Assembly: GCA_963828825.1 (NCBI GenBank)
Contig: CAWHGF010000007.1
Span: 1,116,001 to 1,180,000, forward strand
Source: Bog-473 sp963828825
GTDB lineage: Bacteria; Actinomycetota; Acidimicrobiia; Acidimicrobiales; RAAP-2
Direction of reading: 5' to 3'
DNA length: 64,000 bases
Shown here: piece after piece, positions 8,986 to 17,765 of the stretch
How the letters are laid out: each line of letters opens with the position of its first letter
Numbering within the stretch: the first letter of the stretch is position 1
Program-made: the position numbers and the translations under genes
The notes under the pieces: generated by a model
The model's input: the letters and a program-made list of their open reading frames with translations, nothing else
The model's database searches: none
Told to the model about the DNA's origin: nothing

Positions 8986-9750
8986 TCAGGCTTTGTCTCG
9001 ATATTCCATCGGCCCGACTGACTCGTGAAGGACGCCCGCCTCGCTACGCTCCCGACGAAGGGCGTCTTGGACAACGGCCGCTGTGCCGGCCTTCAGAAGG
9101 CGCTTGGCCGTGGCTAGGGCTGCGTCGGGCAACGCCGTGAGGGCCTGAGCCGTCGCCAGTGCTTCGGGATGGAGAGATTCTTCTGGATAGCACCGAGCAG
9201 CCAGACCTATCTGTGCTGCTTCCCTCCCACTGATCCATCGCGATGTCAGAATGAGGTCGGCGGCACGTTGCGCCCCAACGATCTGTGGCAGTAAAACGCT
9301 GCTGGCCGCTTCTGGGGCTGTACCGAGTGCCGTGAAAGGCAGCCGGAGACGCGCAGTCTCAGCGACCAAAGTCATGTCGCAATGGAGCAGGATGGTCGCT
9401 CCGAACCCCACTGCGGCACCGTGAACCGCTGCCAGCAGCGGTTTAGAGAAGCTGATCAGCGAATTGATCAGGTGATCGAAGTCCTCACCGAGGGTTTCGT
9501 CTGGCGAGCCAACGGCTGCGAGGTCGACCCCGCTCGAAAATCCACGACCTGCTCCCTCCAGCACTATCACCGAAACGTCCGTGGCGGCATCGGATTGATC
9601 CAATATGGTCGCCAGCATGCGATAGGACTTTGCCGTGAATGCATTGACCCTGTCCGGACGGTTCAGCGTCACGATCCGCACCCGTCCTTCGTTGCGTACG
9701 AGGATTTCCCGCTCTGGCGGTTCTGCATCCGGCCCCTCTGAGTGACGCAT
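8986..9750 (-). CDS. enoyl-CoA hydratase/isomerase family protein
   Basis: A 254-residue crotonase-fold protein of normal length. N-terminal VRIVTLNRPDRVNAFTAKSY is the classic opening. GAGRGFSSGVDLAAVG is the first oxyanion-hole loop, and AAVHGAAVGFGATILLHCDM the second. At the positions of the two catalytic glutamates of rat hydratase, LRLPFTALGTAPEAAS has Thr and Pro-Glu, so one acid may be missing and the reaction could be isomerisation or another crotonase chemistry. It likely acts in fatty-acid or other acyl-CoA metabolism. Neighbouring thioesterase-like and SRPBCC genes point to lipid metabolism only loosely. Confidence 0.9.
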   Translation of the reverse strand: MRHSEGPDAEPPEREILVRNEGRVRIVTLNRPDRVNAFTAKSYRMLATILDQSDAATDVSVIVLEGAGRGFSSGVDLAAVGSPDETLGEDFDHLINSLISFSKPLLAAVHGAAVGFGATILLHCDMTLVAETARLRLPFTALGTAPEAASSVLLPQIVGAQRAADLILTSRWISGREAAQIGLAARCYPEESLHPEALATAQALTALPDAALATAKRLLKAGTAAVVQDALRRERSEAGVLHESVGPMEYRDKA

Positions 9751-9869
9751 GCCAGCAACGCTACGCTTTCGATGCCCTCCGTATCCCAGTCTCGGCGAAC
9801 GGGGGCAGGGGCCGCTCGGGATTCGGGAACACTCAATGAGAGGATGGCTAGAAGACTGAGCGGATCCGC

Positions 9870-10340
9870 TTACGTTCGCCGAGGTCGCACAGACACGACG
9901 AGGACGCAGCGTGTTGCCACTGATCCAGTCGAGTCGGACACTTCGACCGGCACCTCGACTTCGGCGGCCTCGCCGCCTTCTACCGAAGAGCGGGCGGCCA
10001 TGAAGGTCTCGGCCGAAATCTCACCGGTCGCGATCACCGCTCCCCGAGCTGGAGCCAAGTACTCGATTGAAGCCCGTTTGATCACCGTGTAGGACCGCGC
10101 CGCGAGTTCCAACATGCCAGCAACGACCGCTCCTGCTCCGGCTACTTCGGCGAGGGCATAGAGGATCGGCGCGTTGACCGTGCCGTTGTGATTGAGGTGG
10201 ACCGGCTGGGGATCAAGACGGATGACCGTCCGTCCCTCGCCAGCATCGAGCGGTTCGATGCCCAGGAACTTGATCCAAGCCATCTCCGTGAACTGATCCG
10301 TAGAGCGATCCCCAGGGCCGCTGACCTCGGATTCAACCAT
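9870..10340 (-). CDS. hotdog-fold thioesterase-like protein (DUF4442/PaaI type)
   Basis: A 156-residue protein from the ATG at 10340. The fold motif is LNHNGTVNAPILYALAEVAGAGAVVAG, an HNxGxxNxxxLyxLAExAxG variant seen in DUF4442 and YiiD-C-type hotdog proteins, followed by RASIEYLAPARG and ATGEISAETF strands. It is likely an acyl-CoA thioesterase or non-catalytic hotdog protein. Its start overlaps the end of the upstream SRPBCC gene by eight bases, so the two are translationally coupled. Confidence 0.78.
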   Translation of the reverse strand: MVESEVSGPGDRSTDQFTEMAWIKFLGIEPLDAGEGRTVIRLDPQPVHLNHNGTVNAPILYALAEVAGAGAVVAGMLELAARSYTVIKRASIEYLAPARGAVIATGEISAETFMAARSSVEGGEAAEVEVPVEVSDSTGSVATRCVLVVSVRPRRT

Positions 10341-10809
10341 CCCCTGGTGTCGATTCGTTAGCCGGCATCGACTCAACGATCCTCTTCAGTCGATGCAGGG
10401 TGATGGACATGTGACGCGCCAACTGCCTGCGGCGAAATGTCACCGCGTCCAAGACGTGCATCCACCAAGGGGCCCAAAGTGCTTCATAGAACTCGGTCAC
10501 AATTGTTCCGCTCGTGGTTGGTGTCATCCGGTAGGTCCACGCGGTCGAGTCGTGGCCGTGCCATTCGATCGTGAACGAGAACTCCGTCCGCGGCTCGGCC
10601 ACGACGACTCGACCTTCCCGAGACCAGGTAACGGGACCTCCCCGATTGTGGCCGACAAATCGTGCCCCCGGAGTTGGCCCGGTGGTTCCATCGAGCCATT
10701 CCACTCTCCGGCATTCCGGACTCAGCTCACTCATCCGGGTCAGGTCACTTACGACATCGTAGACGTCCTCCGGCGACGCCAAGATCTCAATCGATTGCTG
10801 ACCCCGCAC
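10333..10809 (-). CDS. SRPBCC/polyketide-cyclase family protein
   Basis: A 158-residue protein with the START-like SRPBCC pattern: SIEILASPEDVYDVVSDLTRM, LSPECRRVEWLDG, GARFVGHNRGGPVTWSREGR, and TEFSFTIEWHGHDSTAWTYR. These proteins bind small hydrophobic ligands in a deep cavity, and many are polyketide cyclases/dehydrases, but no function can be assigned here. It is the first gene of a two-gene unit with the hotdog protein, overlapping it by eight bases. A second SRPBCC gene lies divergently 284 bp away. Confidence 0.85.
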   Translation of the reverse strand: MRGQQSIEILASPEDVYDVVSDLTRMSELSPECRRVEWLDGTTGPTPGARFVGHNRGGPVTWSREGRVVVAEPRTEFSFTIEWHGHDSTAWTYRMTPTTSGTIVTEFYEALWAPWWMHVLDAVTFRRRQLARHMSITLHRLKRIVESMPANESTPGDG

Positions 10810-11093
10810 GTAGCCACCCCACTTTCGCTACGACAAGAAGTGTATGCCAGGCCCGTCCCAAAATGCTTCGGTCCTCTAGCCGTCAACTCCGCCCTACTCG
10901 TGCCGGACTACCTCACCGTGCGGCCTATGTGGGCAGGGTCAGTGGTCGTCATTCGGGATGGTCGACGGTGATGTTGCATGGATACGACGGTGCGCCCTCG
11001 GAATAACGCCCTCCTGCCGGTGAACAAGGCAGGCTGGCCAGACACAGACTTTGGGCGGCAGGTTTCCGGGCCGAATCGGCAACAATATCGGGT

Positions 11094-11609
11094 GTGAGTG
11101 GTGAACCGATCGATATTTTGCAGCTGCTGTCGGTCATGAAGGTCGAGGTCTCCCACCATTTCGATGCGCCGATCGAGGCTGTGTGGGCACTGCTTTCAGA
11201 TGTCGAGCGGACGGCCGGGCTCGGACCGGAGCATGTCGAAGCCCATTGGCTCGGGCAGGAGAGAGGGGTCGGCGCCCAGTTCAGCGGAAAGAATCGGCGC
11301 GGCGATGATGTTTGGGAGGTCCAGTGTTATGTCACCGAGTGCGACAGTCCGACCAGGTTCTCTTGGACGGTCCTCGAACCCGAGCATCCTTCATCACGAT
11401 GGTGCTACACCCTGGCAGAAGAAGGCACGGGCACACTCGTCGTGGAGCGATTCGAGCACGGACCGAACTACAGCTTCACCCGTATCTGGGCGGAAGAGCA
11501 CCCCGCCGAAGCCTCGAGCATCATCGGCGAACGAGCGGAAACCTTGCGAGCGGACATGATCGCAACGCTGGTGAATGCCGAGCGCGTTCTCCTTTCACGG
11601 ACCGCCTGA
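11094..11609 (+). CDS. SRPBCC family protein
   Basis: A 171-residue protein from GTG 11094, or from ATG 11136 if the first 14 residues are not translated (MKVEVSHHFDAPIEAVWALL is the more usual start). Features are DAPIEAVWALLSDVERTAG, WLGQERGVGAQFSGKNRRG and CDSPTRFSWTVLEPEHPSSR. It is related to the SRPBCC protein on the opposite strand upstream but clearly diverged. Ligand-binding family with unknown substrate. Confidence 0.82.
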   Translation: MSGEPIDILQLLSVMKVEVSHHFDAPIEAVWALLSDVERTAGLGPEHVEAHWLGQERGVGAQFSGKNRRGDDVWEVQCYVTECDSPTRFSWTVLEPEHPSSRWCYTLAEEGTGTLVVERFEHGPNYSFTRIWAEEHPAEASSIIGERAETLRADMIATLVNAERVLLSRTA

Positions 11610-11733
11610 TACCAGATTGCTCCACACCAGGACGGCGAACGTCTTAGCCCAGTCCCGACAACTTGTGGTGCCAGCGGACATACGGGCCACAGGGCGCCCG
11701 ATCGCGACCGCACTCGCCGCCTCGGGGACGCCG

Positions 11734-12717
11734 TTACCGGTAGGCCTGCTGCTCAAGCACGCTGTGTGGATGATCCTTGCGGAAGGCACGCACGGTGTAA
11801 CCCACGATCACGGTGTCCTCGAGGGCGCGTACCGACGCGCTCCGTGGTAGGTTGAGAATCGGGCCGAGTTCGCCGACGTAGTTGCCAGGGCCGACATGAG
11901 ACAAGACCTCCGTCCCGCCGTCGGACCGTTCCCTGTACACCTCCAGGAGGCCAGAGTCGACGTGGTAGATGAGGTCGCCCCGTTCACCCTGTCGAAACAG
12001 AACCTCACCGGTTGCGAGCGTGACCTCTTCTGGCTCACGATCCGCATCCGAATCCGAAAGGCTCGGCGCCAGCTCAATGACACGGTCGGCCAGCTGTGTG
12101 ACCCGGTCGTCGTGGGTGGACACGATCACGATCCGCCCTGGGGCGGCAAGCTCGCGGAGGAGCCGAAGGATGCCCTCCACTTGGATGTGATCGAGGTGGG
12201 CCGTCGGTTCGTCGGCGAGGACCAACGGCGGGTCGTAGACAAGGGCCCGCGCGATAGCCACCCGCTGCTGCTGCCCGCCGGACATCTGGGCCGGCCGATG
12301 ATGGGCGCGGTCGGCCAGGCCTACCCGCCCGAGGAGCTCGCCGGCCCGTGCCTTGGCCTGGGACCGGGGCATGCCGGACAGGCGCATGGGCACGATCACG
12401 TTGCCGCGCGCGCTCAAGCTTGCGATCAGGTTGAACGCTTGGAACACCACTCCGACGGTCTGTCGGCGGTAGGCAGCCAAGGAAGCTCCGCGGAGGTCGG
12501 TGACCGTGATATCCCCCAATCGAATCTGCCCCGAGCTCGGTGAGAGCAGGCCCGCAAGGCACGACAGCAGCGTGGTTTTGCCACACCCCGAGGGCCCGAG
12601 CACCACGACCAGCTCGCCGTCCTCGGCACTGAACCTGACGCCGTCGAGGGGCTTGATCACGTAGCCGCCCGAATCGAAACGGACGGTGAGGTCCTCTACC
12701 GCGAGACGAGCGCTCAT
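11734..12717 (-). CDS. ABC transporter ATPase fused to a cyclic-nucleotide-binding domain
   Basis: A 327-residue protein starting MSARLAVEDLTVRF at the ATG that overlaps the permease stop as ATGA. Residues 1-215 form a LolD/MacB-type ATPase: Walker A GPSGCGKT (41-48), Q-loop VFQAFN, signature MSGGQQQRVAIARAL, Walker B LVLADEPTAHLD and switch STHDD. An acidic linker (SDSDADREPE) leads to a cNMP-binding domain at about 230-318: LATGEVLFRQGERGDLIYHV, then phosphate-binding cassette VGELGPILNLPRSASVRA with the conserved Arg292. The fusion suggests that export is gated by cAMP, cGMP or another ligand. Two cyclase-domain proteins are encoded nearby, one of them starting about 1.6 kb away. Confidence 0.93.
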   Translation of the reverse strand: MSARLAVEDLTVRFDSGGYVIKPLDGVRFSAEDGELVVVLGPSGCGKTTLLSCLAGLLSPSSGQIRLGDITVTDLRGASLAAYRRQTVGVVFQAFNLIASLSARGNVIVPMRLSGMPRSQAKARAGELLGRVGLADRAHHRPAQMSGGQQQRVAIARALVYDPPLVLADEPTAHLDHIQVEGILRLLRELAAPGRIVIVSTHDDRVTQLADRVIELAPSLSDSDADREPEEVTLATGEVLFRQGERGDLIYHVDSGLLEVYRERSDGGTEVLSHVGPGNYVGELGPILNLPRSASVRALEDTVIVGYTVRAFRKDHPHSVLEQQAYR

Positions 12718-13765
12718 CCGAAGGCCGCCGCCGGGTCGGCACCGGTCACCCGGCGTAGCGCAGCGAAGCAGGCGACGAGCCCTACCGTGACGGCGACAAG
12801 CGGAAGGACGAGCCGCGCGTCGGGAGTGATGTCGACCACCTGGCTGAAGATCGGTTTCAAGAGGCTCGCCAAGACCTCGGCCAGGAGGGCTGCAAGGAGA
12901 GTCACCACCACGGCCTCGATCGCCAGGCTCATGAACAGGGCCGCCGAAGATGCCCCCAGAGCCTTGAGCACCGCGAAGTCGCGTCGGCGGTCCAGCGCGG
13001 CGACGTAAAGCATGAAGGCGACGATGGCTGCGGCGACGATCCACATCAGCCAGCGCGTCCCCTCGATGCTCGACACGGCGGAGCCGAATTCACTGACGGT
13101 GTCGGTCACCACCGCTGCAGGCGTCAAGACCACGAGGCCCGCGGGGCGCGGGCCGGGATTCCCGCGGTTGCGACCGCGGTGACGAGCGGCTTTCCCCCCG
13201 TCACGGCCTGCTGCACGCGGTCCAGCGACATGTACACCAGAGGGGTCCCCCCCGTCAGGGTCCGGCCGTCGACGACGCCGACAACCTGGTAGCCATGTCC
13301 ACCCAGGTAAAGCATGCCCTGTGGGCTCGCCTGCAGCTTCGAGTCGACGACGACCTGGTCCGAACCCTCGAGCCGGTGTCCCGCCACGACCGCGGGGTCG
13401 CCCAGACCGCCGGGCTGCACACCCACAAGGTCCACCCACTGCGGTCCGACTGCACCGGTGACCAGGACGGCTTGCCCAGGCGCGATGAGAAGCTGCGACG
13501 CGCGGTGGACGCCGGGCTGTCGCGCTACCTCGGACGCGTCGGCCGCAGGGAACGCCCCAAACGCGATGATGCTGCCGTGTGCGCTGCGTGACATGACCCA
13601 CGAGGAGGCACCGGCCCCGTAGACCGTGGCACTCGTCTCCGCATTGAACCCGTCGGCGAGCCCGCTCAGCGACAGTGCGAGCGCGAGCACCAGTCCCACT
13701 CCGACAACAGCGATGGCGAACTGGCGCGCTCTGAACCGTAGGTCCGCAAACGTCACCGCCAGCAT
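12714..13765 (-). CDS. FtsX-family ABC transporter permease (apparent frameshift)
   Basis: The N-terminal half starts MLAVTFADLRFRARQFAIAV with one membrane helix, followed by a MacB-like external domain (SSWVMSRSAHGSIIAFG, VVDSKLQASPQGMLYLGGHG). The C-terminal half, in another frame, has GLVVLTPAAVV and three helices including WLMWIVAAAIVAFMLYVA, DRRRDFAVLKALGASSAALF and ARLVLPLVAVTVGLVACFA, the usual FtsX core. The frames meet at about 13125-13160 in a GC-rich run, so a one-base sequencing indel is likely. The stop overlaps the ATPase start. Together they would form an exporter or lipoprotein-release-type transporter in the cytoplasmic membrane. Confidence 0.85.
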
Positions 13766-14346
13766 GCGTAAACCCCCAGTTCGCGCTCGAGAAAGGGCGC
13801 CAGAGTGTAACGGCGCAAGGGGGGTGTCTGCTCGTGTGTCCGAAACCGTCTGGTGGCGGTCCCCGGAGAGTCCGCCCGGCCCACCTCGGCCGCCGCCGAG
13901 AAGGCGGGTCGAGTACGTCGTTGACGCCCGGGCATCGCACCAGCACGGGGTAATGGGGATTGCCTATCATGAAGCGAAGGCGGTAGAGGGACGCCTCGGC
14001 TGGAGCACCCTGAGGGCGCAGCGAGGAGGCAAGAGGTGGCCGAGTGGGAGGGCTTCGAGTTGGTGGAGCGCCGGGCGGGGAGCAGGTGAAGACTGACCGA
14101 GGGTTAGAACGACCGGCGTCGTATCGCAGTCGTTCTTCTCCTCCTCCTCTCACGCATTTCGCGACCTCGTTGCTTCGGCGTCCGGGTGCGTGTGGCCTCG
14201 AAACCGTCCACGGATCACCCGTACCGCCGCTGGGTGTGTGGCTTGAGACCGCGAGTGGGTGCGTCGCAACGACTACCGAAGCGGGCTCCACGATCGAGCC
14301 CGTCCTGAATCTATCCCTGACCTGAAAAGATTCTTAACCTGATGCA
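13766..14346. other. 581-bp region between divergent ABC and cyclase genes
   Basis: No gene is convincing here. One frame is open on the minus strand but its composition (Pro/Arg/Ser-rich) is non-coding in style. The region should hold the promoters of the permease/ATPase pair (minus) and the cyclase-domain gene (plus). I saw no clear operator. The last 30 bases before the cyclase ATG are AT-richer than the surroundings. Confidence 0.5.
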
Positions 14347-17300
14347 ATGCCGGTAGAGGCGTCCGAGAGCGCAGTCCTTCTCTTCACTGACATCGTCGAC
14401 TCCACCCGACTGATGACCAGTATGTCGCCTGACGCGGCCGAGGAGACCCGCCGCCAGCACTTCGCCGTCCTGCGCGAATCCGTTGCGGAACACGGCGGCG
14501 AGGAGATCAAGAACCTTGGTGACGGGATCATGATCCTCTTCACCTCGGCCGCCAGAGCTATTGCGTGTGCCGTCGCGATGCAACAGGGCACCGAGCGGGC
14601 GAACCGCGCTTCTCCGCACCCCATCGAGTTGCGCACGGGGCTGAGCGGGGGTGACGTCGTCCGGGACGAGGGTGACTGCTTCGGCGACCCGGTCGTCGAG
14701 GCCTCGCGGCTCTGTGCCAAGTGCGTCGGTGGTCAAATCCTGGCCGCCGAGATCGTCCGCATCATGGCGGGGCGGCGTTGCCGCCACGAATGCCGGTCTG
14801 TCGGACCCCTGGAACTGAAGGGCCTGCCCGAGCCGGTCCCCACCATCGAGGTGTTGTGGGAACCACTGGTTCACGCCGCCGGCGGACCAGCGCCGACGCC
14901 CCGGACGCTGGAACTCCACTCGACTGTGCGAATCGTCGAACGCGACGTGGAGCTGGCCCAGCTTGCCGACGCACTTCATCAGACGACCGAAGACAAGGGA
15001 CGCCACCTGGTCTTGATCTCTGGTGAGGCCGGCCAGGGCAAGACGACGTTGGCCGCTGCAGCCGCGAGGGCCGGCTGGGAGGCCGGTGCATGCGTGCTCT
15101 TCGGACATTGCGACGAGGACTTCGGAGCGCCCTACCAGCTCTTCGCGGAAGCCCTCAGCCACTACGCCCGCCACGCAGACGGGCAGACGGTGATGCGCAC
15201 GGTGCGCCCCTACGCGTCCGAACTCGTACGCCTCATCCCCGACCTGACCGAACGCGTGTCGGATCTGGCGCCCTCAAAGGCCGCAGACGCCGACGCCGAG
15301 CGCTACATGCTGTTCGCCGCAGTGGTCTCGTTCCTCACCGCGCTCGGCAAGCGACAACCCGTCATCTTGGTCCTCGACGACCTCCAGTGGGCCGACAAGG
15401 GGAGCCTGCAACTACTCAGGCATGTCGCCGTTTCCGAACACGCCTCACGGCTGCTTGTCGTCGGGACTTACAGGCACACCGAACTTCAGAGTTCGAGCGC
15501 ACTCGTGGAGCTGCTCGGAGCGCTGCGACGGCTCAACGTCGAAACGACCCGGATCGAACTGTCGGGCCTCGACGACGACGGCGTCGCTCTGCTCATGGAG
15601 GAGTTCGCCGGTCACACGCTCGACCCCGCCGCCTTGCGGCTGGCCAGTGCCGTGAGTCGCGAAACCAACGGCAATCCATTCTTCGTCGTGGAAGTGCTGC
15701 GACACCTGGCCGAGACAGGTGTGATCTACCGGGACGCCATTGGCAAGTGGTCGGCTCGGTCGGACCTGGACCTGAAGTCCCTTCCGGACAGCGTCCGCGA
15801 CGTGGTTCGGGCACGCGTGGTGCGGCTCGCCGAGGACTCCCAACGCATCCTCTCGCTGGCGTCGGTGATCGGCCTCGAGTTCGATCTCGACCTCCTGTCG
15901 GTCGCGAGCGAGGTGCCGGAGGACGCCCTGCTCGATCTCTTGGACGCCGCCAGAGCCGTGGCGCTCATCCGGGAGCATCCCGATGGCGACGGGAGGTACA
16001 CCTTCACGCATCCCCTCATCCAGCACCTGGTCTATGAGGGGCTCGGATCGGCTCGGCAGGCGCGGTATCACCGGGTCATTGGGGAGGCGTTGGAGGCACT
16101 TGGAGGCGACCGACCCGGGTTCCGGGTGAGCGAGCTCGCCCGTCACTGGGTGAACGCCACGAAGATGGTGGACCTGGTGAAGGCCATCGACTACTCCAAA
16201 CAGGCGGCCGATGCAGCGCTGGCGGGATTGGCTCCCGCCGACGCAGTCGGGTACTACACCCAGGCACTGAACCTCCAGGACCGGTTGGACGAGACCGACC
16301 AATCGCTCCAGGTCGACCTCACCATCGGCCTCGGCACGGCGCAGCGCCAGAGCGGCGACGTACGGTTCCGCCAGACTCTCGTCGGAGCGGCGCGAATGGC
16401 GGAGGCACTCGGGGACGTCGACCGGCTCGTCGCCGCGGCACTGGCCAACGACCGGGGGACCTTCAGTACCGTGAGCCAGCTGGACCACGAAAAGGTCGCG
16501 ATCCTTGAACTGGCCATTGAGCACTTGCCCAAAAACGACCGGAACCGCGCCCTGTTACTCGCCCTTCAGTGCTCCGAACTCACCGTCGGCAGTCCGCTCG
16601 AGCAACGCCAGGGCCTCGCCGAGGAGGCGCTCGCTATCGCCGAAGCCCACGGGGACGACGCGGTCACGACGCTCGTGCTCAATCACATCCAGATTCCCTT
16701 GGCCGTGCCACCCCTCCTGGCATCGTCCGTCGCACGGAGCTCGAAGGCACTCGAGCTGGCGCAGCGCATCGGAGACCCCGCTCTCCTACGAGCCTCGGCA
16801 AGTAGCCGACGTTACAGTGCCGGCTGCGAGGGCGATATCGACGAGATGGACCGTTGCTTCGGCATCACCAAGCCGCTGGTGGAGCAGCTCGACCAGCCCT
16901 TCATGGTATGGGTCGAGTCGCTCCAACGATCCACGAGAGCGCTCATCGCCGGTGATGCGGATTCGGCGGAGCGGTTCGCCGGCTTGGCGTTTCAGGTGGG
17001 GACCGAAAGTGGACAGCCGGACGCGTTCATCGTCTACGGAGCGCAGATGCTCATGGTCAGCTGGTGGCGCGGCAGCCTGGGCGAGATGGTGGCGCTCATA
17101 GAGGGGGCTCTCGCAGACAATCCGGGCCTCCCCTTCTTCAAGGGTGTTCTCGCCATGGCTCACGCCGAGGGAGATCGTCCCGGTAAGGCCCGAGAAATCC
17201 TCGCCCTTTTCGGGGAGACCGGTTACGAGCTGCCCATGGAGGTGACCTGGCTGACGGGGATGGTCGTGTACGCCGAGGCGGCTTCACAGGTCGACGACGC

Positions 17301-17664
17301 GCCCGCCGCTGCCGCGCTGTTCGAACAGCTCCGCCCATACGACGGCCAATGGCACTACTCGGACATCGCCGCTGCCGGTCCACTATCGAGATCGCTCGGA
17401 GGCCTCGCCGCCGTTTTGGGCCGCTACGACGAGGCTGCGGACTACTTCGGGCGCGCGTGGGCGGCCAGTCAGGACGCGCGAGCCTGGTTCTTCGCAGCCC
17501 GCACGGCGCTGTCGTGGGGGACGATGCTCACCCGGCGCGGGACGGAGAAGGACGCCGGGCTGGCTCGGGAGATGCTGACGCGCGCCCACGACCTGGCCGA
17601 GAAGCACGGTTACACGAACATTGCTCGACGGGCCCGAAGCAGCGCAGGGAACCCCCTGGCCTGA
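14347..17664 (+). CDS. class III cyclase domain + AAA ATPase + TPR regulator-like protein
   Basis: A 1105-residue cytoplasmic protein. Residues 8-140 are a cyclase homology domain: LLFTDIVDSTRL (metal Asp15) and EEIKNLGDGIMILF (metal Asp59). CFGDPVVEASRLC keeps the catalytic Arg121 but has Val where the usual Asn would be, so activity is uncertain. Residues 195-480 are an AAA_16/NACHT-like ATPase with Walker A GEAGQGKT (226-233) and Walker B VILVLDDLQWAD. The rest is TPR-like helical repeats (AQRIGDPALLRASASSRRYS and similar). No LuxR DNA-binding domain is present at the C-terminus. It is convergent with a paralog and divergent from the cNMP-binding ABC transporter. Confidence 0.92.
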   Translation: MPVEASESAVLLFTDIVDSTRLMTSMSPDAAEETRRQHFAVLRESVAEHGGEEIKNLGDGIMILFTSAARAIACAVAMQQGTERANRASPHPIELRTGLSGGDVVRDEGDCFGDPVVEASRLCAKCVGGQILAAEIVRIMAGRRCRHECRSVGPLELKGLPEPVPTIEVLWEPLVHAAGGPAPTPRTLELHSTVRIVERDVELAQLADALHQTTEDKGRHLVLISGEAGQGKTTLAAAAARAGWEAGACVLFGHCDEDFGAPYQLFAEALSHYARHADGQTVMRTVRPYASELVRLIPDLTERVSDLAPSKAADADAERYMLFAAVVSFLTALGKRQPVILVLDDLQWADKGSLQLLRHVAVSEHASRLLVVGTYRHTELQSSSALVELLGALRRLNVETTRIELSGLDDDGVALLMEEFAGHTLDPAALRLASAVSRETNGNPFFVVEVLRHLAETGVIYRDAIGKWSARSDLDLKSLPDSVRDVVRARVVRLAEDSQRILSLASVIGLEFDLDLLSVASEVPEDALLDLLDAARAVALIREHPDGDGRYTFTHPLIQHLVYEGLGSARQARYHRVIGEALEALGGDRPGFRVSELARHWVNATKMVDLVKAIDYSKQAADAALAGLAPADAVGYYTQALNLQDRLDETDQSLQVDLTIGLGTAQRQSGDVRFRQTLVGAARMAEALGDVDRLVAAALANDRGTFSTVSQLDHEKVAILELAIEHLPKNDRNRALLLALQCSELTVGSPLEQRQGLAEEALAIAEAHGDDAVTTLVLNHIQIPLAVPPLLASSVARSSKALELAQRIGDPALLRASASSRRYSAGCEGDIDEMDRCFGITKPLVEQLDQPFMVWVESLQRSTRALIAGDADSAERFAGLAFQVGTESGQPDAFIVYGAQMLMVSWWRGSLGEMVALIEGALADNPGLPFFKGVLAMAHAEGDRPGKAREILALFGETGYELPMEVTWLTGMVVYAEAASQVDDAPAAAALFEQLRPYDGQWHYSDIAAAGPLSRSLGGLAAVLGRYDEAADYFGRAWAASQDARAWFFAARTALSWGTMLTRRGTEKDAGLAREMLTRAHDLAEKHGYTNIARRARSSAGNPLA

Positions 17665-17765
17665 GTTCGCGGGTGTCTCTGTGAGGCCGGGTTGTCCCTG
17701 CTATCGGCAGGAACCTGGGAGCACGTCTGTGTCCGCATCTCCTTACGGATAGTGCGCGCAGGCGT

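Noticed and set aside
14030..14075. tRNA-Ser-like stretch (GGTGGCCGAGTGG)
   Set aside because: No matching acceptor stem or T-arm; it is not a tRNA.
13766..14291. N-terminal extension of the FtsX permease frame
   Set aside because: The permease has a proper start at 13765 in another frame and the extension is Pro/Arg-rich without protein-like features.
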